NCBI GenBank assembly: GCA_040954595.2
Contig: CM082590.2
Span: forward strand, 5,642,001-5,706,000
Length of the DNA: 64,000 nt
Source of the DNA: Balanoglossus misakiensis
Taxonomy: Eukaryota > Hemichordata
Direction: 5' to 3'
The notes under the pieces are model-generated. The model had not been told where the DNA came from. It ran no database searches and saw only the letters and a list, made by a program, of their open reading frames with translations. A program made the translations under genes and the position numbers. Shown here in pieces: positions 11,101 through 23,100 of the stretch; position 1 is the first letter of the stretch, and every line of letters starts with the position of its first letter.

Positions 11101-14100
11101 TCCAAGATGGGGGGAACACAGTTAAAAAAAAAACTTACTGATAACTCTGCTGGAGTTGCAGTTTTTGATAGTTCTCTGTTGTCAGATGCTGCTGCTGCAC
11201 TGTTACTCTGTTTGTCTTCAAGGTCCCTTATCTTTTCGACCAATGAACGTAATTGTTCTCTGGCTTCACAACGAAAATCCAGGCCATCTTTCCTTTCATC
11301 TTCAATAATATCATGTAAGGAATTTAACCCGGCCATCATTTCCTGAAAATCTGTAAGAATATGATATAGAGAACAATACGAGCTTAGATTTGACTGATAA
11401 ATGTATATTTTTGCACAGTACACTTTATACTCTGCCCTCAAAATAACTGGTACCTCACTAGTTATTTTCCCAAAATTGCAAATGCTGGTAAAAGAAGTCT
11501 GGTTCAGTTTGTAAAAAACAGCTGTATGTTCATAGCTCTTAAAACCTTTACACAGGCTTCAATTTTCCAGTTTTATATTGTTCTCTTCACTACAATGCAA
11601 AACATGACAAAGACATGCTTATCTCCAGGTGTCATGAACAATAGAGATGTCACAAACAATAGTGATGAAGTGTGCAAGCTTATTGTGTGCAGTTTGTTTA
11701 TGCCTTGTGTATGTGTTAAAGTTAGTTTATCAATCACATGTGTCATTTCCTGCAGAACAATGAGTATTTTGGGATAGCATGGAAGAATGAGTGACTCTCA
11801 TTACATTTGTTAGTTGAACATAATCATGGCAATTTTCCATCATACAGCCGCTAACCAAACAACTCCGTTCAAAAACACACAAATGACTAAGTAATGTTCA
11901 TCATATGTCTAAAAGCAAAGGCAGTACGCTTTTATTGCGTGCGGAACACACTTTCGGCCACTTGATTCGAAGTTACTGCTAGCTACAGTTCAAACAGACT
12001 GATTTATGAATGTGCAGATTAATGTCAACGATTTAAAACATAGTAATTACCTGCTGCACGGACATCTGGACTGGCGATGCTGCTGACGGTTGGAGTTCGG
12101 TCGAAGTAGGAAGACATCTCAGTCAGCGAGCTTTGCCCATCTTCTCTTGACTGCCTCACAGAATAAAAGTTTGGTACTGGTCTTGTTGGAGGATCATCAT
12201 CGCATGAAGTTGAACGTGACGTACTTGCGGACGGCCGAATTGGAGTTGACCGCGCAATGTCATGTGCAACTTGGTCAGCTGTTAATCGACTAGCAACTCG
12301 CGATCTTGATCGATAGCTCATATCTTCTGTACTGACTATAAACTCTATAAAAATATGACTGGAGTGGATCTCTGTTCTTGCTCTCTACTGTTGTCACTGT
12401 AGTTCAATCAGCTCGGCTGCACTGCTGAACTTTAACCTTTCAAATTCGAGATATATACCCTTTGGTGGCGCTGTGCAGGTCCCCCTATGCTACTCTAAAT
12501 AATCAATTTGTGACAAAAAACAACAGCGACATTTCCGGTTTATGTCGCTCTAAATGCCACATTTTACTCTTTTAAGAAAGCTTAAAACAGTTTATAACAC
12601 ACATATCAAATACATTCTTACAATTTAAAAAAATTGCAAAAATTAAATGCGACATATCGACACTGGTTTTACATTAAGCATGTTTATTAACCTAGGGTAC
12701 CTTAATAACATTCAAAAGTCAAAGTTCAACTATTGTCTGTGGTTCACTGAAGAATATTGTGCTGCGATTTGAACTACAAATTAAATCTACAGCACCACAA
12801 TGCCGAAATCTGTACGATGGCCAAAGGAGTGTGGTCATTGTTTCCAACTTCTGTCAAAAACTGCATACTACGCACACAAACGGCAACATTTCAACTTTGA
12901 AGAATTTAAATGGCGCGTGGACCCGACACTTGAAGCTGTGACTCAAGACAGCACGCGTACGCAAGGTGAGTTTGTTTATTGAACCGTCGAAACCCATAGA
13001 TTATCCCGAAGGTGATCATTTATATTATTGACGCACTAGGACATTTATGTTTTAGAAACATAGTACAATATGATGACTATTTTGGGGTGGTCTGCAGGGA
13101 GTCACTTTGTTGCTGGAGTGGGACTTCAAGACAATAATTATAGAGAAGAAATGCATTAACGCCATCATAAGATTTGCATTGCACTCTGGGACAGACAGAC
13201 TTGTGATTGAGGGGGAGTATTCAGCCGTCCGTCATTGTGTCCATACGCCTATATGGTACGGTTTCCCTCATAACAAGTTAGAATATTGAATCACCGTCTT
13301 TATGTCACTTTATCTAGTGATACAAACATCACTGATGGGGGTGCAGGGCTTGAGTTTACCTAGGTCGATTTGGTAGGGGTGGCAGTTGTTTTGTCAAGTT
13401 ATCTGGAAGCAAGACTGTGCAAAATACAGTTGTGAATGTTGATATTTTAACGGTTGAGTTTGACTATACCATTGATATGTATTACACACAGTTCACATAT
13501 TTATCCTCCCAACATAAAGAGTATGAATGTACATATTATATTTACAGTTACCATTGAATTGGAGAGAGAGCACACAGATAACCTACATGTTGGTGATCAT
13601 GGTATTTCTGAACTTATCACTGGTGAAAGGTGGCAGTTTGAATATGACAAACAAGTGGATGCACAGTAAGTTCTTTTCTATTGCTAAATATTTAATCATT
13701 TAGCAGTCAGTCAGTTTTGCTGTTTTGTGAATGATTCCACATACTGTACTCCAAGGACCAGTGAATAACAGTGTCCAGGTAGAATGACTGGCTAAACATG
13801 CCTGATTAGTTTGTGAAAGGTAGTATTTATTGCAAGCGCATTAGGCTCAGTGTATTCATTCATTTTCAGATAGATCGTGGGTGTCTTTTTTCATTAGAGC
13901 TGATTGTCAGAGTATGTTTTACACACAGGTATAGTGGCATGGCCATACTATCTCTTGTTCTTGCCAACATTGCTCAGTAACAGTAACAACAGGCTTTGTA
14001 ACTGAAACTGGGTAGTTGTACAAAATGATCTTTGTATAGGTGTCACACGCAGGGTACGCCAACACAGAAATATTGATGGAGTAATCAAAAGAAAGAATAC

Positions 14101-17100
14101 CCAAAAGCGTCCAACATGAATTAATTTCAATTCATCAAAAACGTCCTAAAATGGGTGTTCAAACCACAGTCGGCCATGAATCCATGGAGCAGGCGGTTCA
14201 GTCCAAATAGGCCTACTATTCTGACCTTTATGAAGGGAAATGGGGCTGAAAGGGTTAAGAGTCATTTTTGAACAAACTGCAGTATTTTGAAAATGTAATA
14301 GAAATCTCGACAGTGATTTTTTTGTTTCCTTGTATACTTTATTTAGGATCGATCATGACAATAGTAGCAATGGAGGTGTTGATCAGGGTGATGAAGACTA
14401 CTATTCTGATGCAGATTCCATCGAAAATGAAGACTTGTCATGTGGACTGGCAGGGGAGTGTGAAAATGTCACAAGTAATGAGGTAGGCTTTGTTTCAAGT
14501 ATCACTAAAAGTTTGTTTAATTTTCATGACTACTTATCAAGAACAGAAAAGTTGTTAAATCCACAGTAGCTGTAATTTTTGACCAATGTTTTAGCCTCAC
14601 CTAATGATTGAAACCCAGAAATCACTAATCAAACAGCTGTGAAATCAGTATGTAGATTATGTAGATTTCTTTGGAACATCTGAATCAAATGAATTTAAAC
14701 TAAAGAAACTGAAATGTTCAGCTTAGTTTTTCAGACTTCAACCCCAAAGTGTATGTGAATGTAGCATAAATGGGACATGCCAATAAATAATAATGTTTGC
14801 TAGGAGTTGTACATATGTTTGAGTCTGTATGAAATAAACAGTGTTGCATTTATCCACTTAACTTGGTCATGCATGCATGGATAAACCTGTAAGATTGTTT
14901 TTGTTTCTTAATAGGGGGTTGATAGGCTGATTCCAGGTGAGGTTCCAGCTGATGGGTGTACATCCTTAACAGAATCAGCACATTCTTCTAATGTGGATTC
15001 CGAAGACGTTGAAGCTGAATGTTGGGATGAAAATGATGATCTACAAGAAGCACATGATCTAAATGACAACACAGCACAGGATGTTAACGAATCATCTGAA
15101 AGTAAACAGAACTCTTTCATAAATACAACAGTTACTGCAGTCTTACTGTTTACATTTTCATGGCAGAAATTGCATGGGATATCAGACCAAGCAATCCGCC
15201 TTATGATCCTCTTCTTGAAATTCCTTTTCACCACAATTGGCACAACTATGAAAATAAGTTGTCTTCTTGTTCTCGCTGAGTCTTTGCCATCAACCCTATA
15301 CTCAATGAGAAAGTATATTGGACTAGAACGAGACCACTTCACACAGTATGTGGTTTGCCCTCAGTGTCACACTCTATACAACTTCAAGGACTGTTACAAA
15401 GAAAGACAAAATGGCAGAAAGATACTAGTGAAGTGTTCACATGTTAAATTTCCAAGACACAGTCACGCAAGAAAAAGGAGAAGCTGTGGTGAGGTTCTCT
15501 TGAAAAAGGTCCGCGGGAAAAATGGAGCAGAGTATGTTTATCCACGAAAGGTATACTGCTATAGAAGCCTGGCAGACTCTCTGCAATGTTTTGTGAAGAG
15601 GCCAAATTTCATCAACGTGTGCAATACCTGGCGTTCAAGACAACAAAGAGAAGATCTCATGCAAGACATATATGATGGGGAAGTGTGGAAAGACTTTGAG
15701 CATCAGGGCTTCTTCAAAAGCAAATATAATTTGGGACTCACATTGAATATAGACTGGTTCCAGCCTTATGAACATACACCACACTCTATTGGTGCCTTAT
15801 ATCTTGTCATTAACAATTTACCTCGTGAAGATCGCTATAAACCAGAAAATGTCATTCTTGTTGGCCTGTTACCTGGACCAAAAGAACCAAAGAAGAACAT
15901 CAACACCTATTTAGGGCCATTGGTGCAAGAGTTGCAGCAATTTTTCCTTGGAGTAAAGCTGAATGATGGATCACGGTTTGGTAATATCTACCGATGTGCT
16001 CTGATGTGCTTGGCATGTGACATCCCCGCCTGTAGGAAATGTGGAGGATTTGTTGGTCATACAGCAGAACGAGGTATGTGTTGAATTATAAAAATAGTCA
16101 CTGTACTGCTCCAGTTTGTTGACAGAAAGTGTTATACAGAGGGTTTGCCTTCTGAATTATTTTTTACCAACCATTCACAACTTTATAACCAGTAAACTGC
16201 AAGCAAAAAATCAGTACATTCTGACAACTGTTTTGAAGACCCGTATAAATTCAAGGAGGGACTGTGTCATCAACAATGTCTTGTTCTTAAGGATGTACGT
16301 TCAGTAAAATTGAAAGTATTGTCATTTTTTTTAATTGTGGATTTTTTTATTCTCCTTTGTATGTATAATGAAAATCCGTAATAAAATATAGGGGTCACCG
16401 CGCTTTTTTTTAAAATACAGAGCCATGAATTTGGTCGATAATAGAAGAAATCTGCTGACTCAGCATTTTTTCACCAATGGTTTGTCTATGGGCAAAATTT
16501 TTAACGCAATTTATCTCAAAATAGAGCGCGGTGACCCCTATATTTTATTTGACCAATGAATTTATATTTGCTGGACTGAGCTATGTGTAAAATTTCACGA
16601 AAATGACAATAGTAGAAGTTTGTTTTCTGGCGATTATCAATGTAATCCTATGGGAAAAAGACCGGGCGCGCAGTGTTTCCGGTTTATGTTCTGCGCGTAC
16701 ATCCTTAAGAAGAACAGGTTTTAGTCCAGGCAGGCAGGCACAGTTACTAGTTACTGTAGTTAATGTAGTTTCATGAACCTTCATTATGGAGAATACAGCA
16801 TTGACTGTTTATTAATCAATATATACTGTTTTCTATTTACAGGATGCAGTAAATGCTTTAAAGCATTTCCCCGGCAGTCTTTTGCACAGAAGCCAGATTA
16901 TAGTGGATATGATTACACGAATTACCAAAATCGGACAGATGGGGAGCATAAAGCTCGGGCTTTCAGAGCCTCCCAGGCATCTACTCCAACTGAACAAGCA
17001 AGACTAGAAAAGATGTTTGGTGCACGATGGACATCTCTGAATGAACTCTCTTATTATTTACCAGTACGGTTTCATATTATAGATCCAATGCATAACTTAC

Positions 17101-20100
17101 TATTAGGTACAGCCAAACATGTTGTAAAAATCTGGAAAAAAATTGGTATTCTTGATGACAATTGTTTTACTGTCATCCAAGAACGTGTTGATGCTATGAA
17201 AGTTCCAAACAATTTGGGGAGAATACCATCAAAAATAGCAGCAGGATTTGCAGGTTTTACTGCAGATCAGTGGAAAAATTGGGTCCTTGTCTTTTCTTCA
17301 TTTGCTTTGAAAGATGTGATTCCTTCTCCACATTATGAATGTTGGCAGTTGTTTGTAGGAGCATGTAAGTTAATCTGTAGTAGGAAGATAACGAAACAGG
17401 ATGTTCTAAAATCACATGTAATGTTAGTTAACTTCTGTGATACTTTTGTACAGTTGTATGGTAGTGATAAATGTACGGTAAATATGCACATGCATATGCA
17501 CTTAAAAGATTGCATCCTGGACTATGGTCCTGTGTATTCTTTTTGGCTATTTTCATTTGAACGCTACAATGGTATACTTGGTTCATACAAAAACAACAAC
17601 CATTCAATAACAGTTCAACTCATGCGCAGGTTTTTACAGAACCAAGACATTGGGGATATTTCATGGCCAGATGAATTTTACAGTGCTAAAGATATCTTAC
17701 AAGCAAATGAGCCAGCCAGTAGAGGTACATTAGGTGAAATTGACCGTGTAAACATAAATGATTCAATCAGTCAGATGTGCTTGTCTGACTCTGTAGCTGA
17801 TTTTGACTTTTCAGAAACCAGTGTCAAATTACTGCAGCCTCAATATGAGCATTACTTTGATAATGATGATGTTCTTTCACTGAAAGAAATGTACTCAGTT
17901 CTTTATCCAGGTAAATCTGTCAATGTCCTTTGCATTGCAGAGAGGTACAACAGAGTATTGTATCATGGCTATCTGTACAGTTCTACAAAATGTAGAAGTG
18001 AAACGTCTTCATGCATTTCTGCCAGTTGGGTTGGTGACACATGTAATATTGACCCCTGTTCTGATTGGAGGCCAGGAATTGTGTCAGAATTCATCAAAAG
18101 TGAGGTAATCATTGAAAACAAAAAGCAAGGACATATTCTAGCCAAAGTGCAGTGGTTCAAGAAACACCCTATGCATGATTATTATGGATGTCATGTTGGT
18201 GTTTGGGGGACTCAGCTGGAGTGTGTTAGTGGAGCTGCATTTATACCAGTTCAACGGATTCAGGGCTTGTGTTTGATTACAAAATATAGAGTTAGGTTTC
18301 CTTATTGTAGGTCAACTGGCGAAAATGTAAATGTTGTTATTCCATCATTGCCTATTTATCAGTAACTTTTTAGCCATTGGTATAATTACTTGATAATGTT
18401 TGAGAACAGTTTCCTTCAATGAAAGTTTCCAAATGCTGTACAGTTCATAATTATTATGCTAAGCTTTTCTGACATGTTATGTACAATAAATGATACCAGC
18501 CAATGTGCATGGATGGTGTCAGAGATTTCACAAGAGTGAATTGTAAAATTTGTATATAAGAAATAATAATGGAAGTTTTAATATTAAAATGTCTAGATGC
18601 CTATATTATATCATTTGCCATATTTCACTCAGTGAACAACAATGTGCATGAAAAGGGGAACATGCCAATCATCCACCATCCACCCACCCCCTATATTGAT
18701 TGATGTGTTTTTTTAATTTTATCCTCATTTGAACACACAAATCATTAAATCATGTTCATGTTGTAAACTCAAATTATGCGCAAATTTCCAGTAATCATAG
18801 TTCTTAAATGAATTTATCAGCAATAAAAAGTTAAATTTGAACCATTTGTGCACCCTTATCGTAGAACGTCATTTATTTATTTAGTATTAAATATCTTACA
18901 ATTCAATGAATTCGATATCCAAGAAAAATGCAAGACACATATGGATATTTTTTCCCTCTAACTTTTTTCATTTGAGTATAAAAAAGCCGAAACTTGTATT
19001 GCTTTGCAAAATGCTGGCAGCTTCGTAGTGTGTCACACCTTTTACTGAATGGTATGTTCTTAAACCTACGCAAGCTGAGATCAGTCGACCCCCCCCCCCC
19101 ACACACACACACAGGAGTGCCCCCAAAGAGCTCAAAAATGGATGTCAAATTATTTTTAGGGTGATTGCGCTTAAATTAAGTTTGATCTGTTGGGATATGG
19201 CTTGAATTAGCGCATTGTGGCCTTTTCTCCCTTTTTTGCTTCTGCTCTCCAGGGCATATCTCGATCGGGCAGTCTTCGGGGATCTAGGGGCAGTCATCGG
19301 CATAGCTCTGCGTACAGGTCTGTGTGTTCCCGGCGTTACACGGCCTCTACCACTATGGTAACGCCGGTAACACACAGACGCGTACGCAGGGCTATACATG
19401 ACCTGGCCAGGTGCGGGGAGCACCTGCACGATGTCTGACAAATGTGTGGCCGATCTGGCCTTGATTAACGCTGACTGTGGGTGTCAACCGCATCTTCAGC
19501 ACACGGTATAGACTGTCAGTCATTTCACTGACGGTCAGTCGTGTCATTTTCACAAACATTACTGTCTTTTGTTCACCTTGATCGGTAGGTTATTGGCCCA
19601 CCAGATGACTCATATAGACGCCTGGGGCACTTAATTGTAACAATGGTACAGACGTCCTGAAACTTCGTTTTGGTAGAGCTTATAGTGGCGATCGAATTCC
19701 CCACGTACTGTCGAGATCAATTCTCCCTTGTTGTCCTGGATGTGCTCCCCAGAGAAAGTGTCACCAGGCCAAACATTTTTACAGAAAGTAAAATCACGGT
19801 TACTAGAAAAGACGGTTGGGAAACTATCTGGCTGTCCATTGTAAGATGCTCGACTCGGTAAACACTGAGAGTAAACGAAAGATATCAGGTGCTAACGAGC
19901 CTGGCCATAGAATAAAAAGACAGTATAACTGACCGCTCGGTCAAAATGACGTCATTACCCCTACAATCCAAAGCAAACCATACTCGTGTTTACGGAATTG
20001 CTTGCACGCACAGTACGTAGACCACCAGACTTGAAGAAAACAGAACAGAGGATGGATAATTTATAAAGTCACAGCACATTTATGACAATTTTGAACTTTC

Positions 20101-23100
20101 AAGGACATGGTGAAGCCATACATTCTTTGTCTTGACCGTGCCTTAGACTAGAGATTCAATGCGAACCAAAACAAACAAGATGGCCCGCCAAAGGCTGTAT
20201 CGATGATGTTAACGACTGTTATCGAAATGGGTATGCAATCTCAACGAAATATTCCAATTGGAATAAACGAAATAGCCCATGCAATACAAAAAGGTGTAAA
20301 ATATCTAAATATATATATAAAAAAAACAGAAATGCGACCATCAGGGTTGAATTCTAGGGGTTCAAAATTCGACGCTATTTGAATCCGGACTTTTAGTTAA
20401 CCGCCCGAGAAACAATGGTAGAGTGTCGCAAGCCCAACAGACTATGACCGTTCACTCCATAAGCCTATACACCTCCTTCACACATTCCGAACAATATAGA
20501 GTTTCCCAACCGTCTTTTCTGGTAACGCAGTGTGAACCGTGCATGGAGGTACGGGACGGAACACAACACAACACTGTTCAACAACACTGGTGTCTGGTGA
20601 TTCATTTTAGTAACCGTGGACACCCTAATTTTACCTCGCAATCTTGTAGGCACAGGCGCTAAAGAAATAACAATGATTGAGCAGCTACAGTCGCCGGCCG
20701 GCTTCAGCCCGGCGAATAGGCTACAGCGTATAGTCTTTTCCTGCACAAGGTTTTTTCTGTGCATGGCCAAATCGACGCAATTAAGTGCTGGCAGTATAAA
20801 GCCTTCATACCGGGTATAAATGTAACTTGTAAGCTTTGAATTCACGGTCAGTAATTTCGTCTTAACACTTCGCAAAGAACTAAGTTTACTCCGTTGTTCC
20901 ATGGAGGTATAAGGAAAGATTGCATCCATGGTTGTTCCTACTGATATTATAGATGGATTAAATAATATAGTTTGTATGTTGCTTGTTTCGATCACAAGGA
21001 TCGATGGACTGTTTTAGATCTACCAAAGAGGGACTGTGGACTGAATCAGGTTGACCTTCACACTGGTCGGGTCATTCTAGTAATGATATGCAAATAGAAC
21101 TCAAATCTCTGCGAATACAGATTGTATTTTGCAGTACCATTTCAAACTGGTCTTTATGAATACATCGTCTATCTATTCTTAATACAGAATGTATTAAAGA
21201 CTTGTACAATCTGTATTTTTCAGTACTATGCATGGATTTAGAATAGTGCTTATACTGATGAATACAGACAAGAATCCATTGCTTGTATTCAGCAAGCCTA
21301 TATTCATGTGGACTCACAAGAATGAGCGTGTATTAGCCTAAAATACTGGCAACTTGATTTGTGTGAATTTGCCTGTATTATAGGGTTTTCATGCAGTGTT
21401 ACCGCTCGGACAGAACGTGTCGCAGCAAAATGACAGTTGTGAAAACTTGACAAATTGTCGATGAAATTCAACACTGCACACAACAACTTGTAGACACGGC
21501 AATATATGTGGGCTCCAATTGCAAGTCAGCTCCAACCAGCTCTGTGCTATGCGTGTATTGTACCCCTAAAATGTTTGTCTACACGCGAAGCTCTGATTTG
21601 TTCTGCATGACAATGACTGTCCAAACATCTGTGGAATTCAGTCAGTCAATCCGTGAGTTCTGAGTGAGAGAGACTGTGGCCATGTGGGTGGGGCACACAA
21701 CTTGTAACAGTCCCGAAACTGTTCGTTGTTTGTGCTGGACGTACAAAGATTTGACTTGTAATAAACTGCTCGTCATATTTATTATCACAATCAATCGTTT
21801 TCAATCTATGTCTGTATTACTGTATAGTCAATCATTCCAGAGTCTGATAAGCATCTCTACAGTGGCTCACTCCACATAGATACCAATTACCATATCAAAA
21901 GACAATGACCTTTCTGACCTGTACGCAAGTTCATTCAAGGTGACACAAACGTCGATTGTAATCGAAGGGTGTTTCAGCCGCACTCAGTTTAATGTCATGC
22001 TTACCTTTGATCACTTGGTTTTTGTAACAATGATAGAAAATTATTCATATCATTCTTGTTAAATTAAATTGTTTAATGACCACATTCTTGAACATCAATT
22101 TTGTCTGCAACAAAGTCATTGTGTTATTTCTCACATACTCATGGTACCTACGCTACTACAGAGAAAAACTACAGAGGGAAGCTCTGTATATTTCTGTATG
22201 CAGAATGAGAAAATAAAGAAAATATTATGAATGTGATTGTCAAAAGATGGTGAACTTTGACCCCAGTGGTGGTGATACACTCAGGGAAAATGGCTATCCA
22301 TGCATGTTCCCAAAACTATCACAGAGAAGGGGATGCTTTCCATTTATCATCACTGTCTTTAAAAATGATAAAAAAATGGTACTTCTTCCAACAATGTTCA
22401 AACGAGATTTGAAATACAGATGGGTGTCTATAAACCCAAGTTCTTTGTATTAGAAACAATGTTATTGCTTTGTATTTGTATTATGGCATTATCTGTCCCA
22501 GTTTCTGTAAATTCGGCGTTAAGGGGGCTTTTATTGTCTGATTTTCTTCTATATTTTGCAAATTGTCTATTTTTAGTGTTGAAAAGTCATGGAAAAGGAT
22601 CAAGTCTTGAAATTTTACGGAGAAACAATGTCCATTTTCCCTGGGAGTGCCACCACCAGTTTTGTATTTCTGTTTTCCTGTTGCCCTTTGGAGATCTTGT
22701 TGTTTTGTCTTGGAGTTCAGAGTAATTGTGTTGTCTTTGTTTACGCATAATATGATGTCATTATTTTGTTGACAGTGACATGATCATGTTTTGTTTTCAT
22801 AATTCTTCATTAATGATGATTTCAATGTTTTTTCCTTTTGTATTTCTGTTAGTTATGATTGCATTTTGAGAATATTTTGATAAAAGAAGTGTTTCTTGTT
22901 GAATGTTACAGGATCTCTTCGATGCCGTAGAGGAGGGTGATGTTGCAAAGATTCAGTCGCTGATAGCTGATGGATATGATGTCAATGCATGGGGTGAACA
23001 CCTGGGAAGGGTAAGTGTTTCTTATCGACCAATGTTTGATACAGAGTCATCGCTCAGGGCTAGCGTTTGATATTTTTTTATTCATGTGCAGTGCACGCAA

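Larger units (their letters stand above)
8359..21398. mobile_element. Complete CACTA/EnSpm DNA transposon with two genes
   Basis: The termini are 24-bp perfect inverted repeats beginning CACTGCATGAAAACCC (8359-8382 and 21375-21398), with the CACTG end expected of this superfamily. Both ends are flanked by the 3-bp duplication TTA (8356-8358 and 21399-21401). The subterminal regions carry repeated copies of GAATACAG or its complement on both sides (left 8421, 8464, 8576, 8893; right 21113, 21260, about 21286). Such clusters are the usual binding sites of accessory proteins in plant En/Spm. Inside are divergent spliced genes: a tnp2-type transposase and an unknown protein. Two smaller foldback elements are nested in introns. 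Intact open frames and perfect ends suggest recent activity. It lies in intron 1 of the ROCO gene if exon 1 is correct. Confidence 0.93.

Noticed and set aside
13094-13286. Possible extra transposase exon after 'gtctgcag'
   Set aside because: The phases of 12800-12965 and 13548-13665 fit directly, and this stretch has no good donor in a fitting phase.
14908-15342. 144-codon minus-strand open frame
   Set aside because: It lies opposite the transposase exon 14915-16073, whose frame carries tnp2 motifs. It has no domain.
20465-20995. 176-codon minus-strand open frame in the right arm of the CACTA element
   Set aside because: No domain, no plausible splice partners, composition like random sequence. 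It contains an arm of a local inverted repeat.
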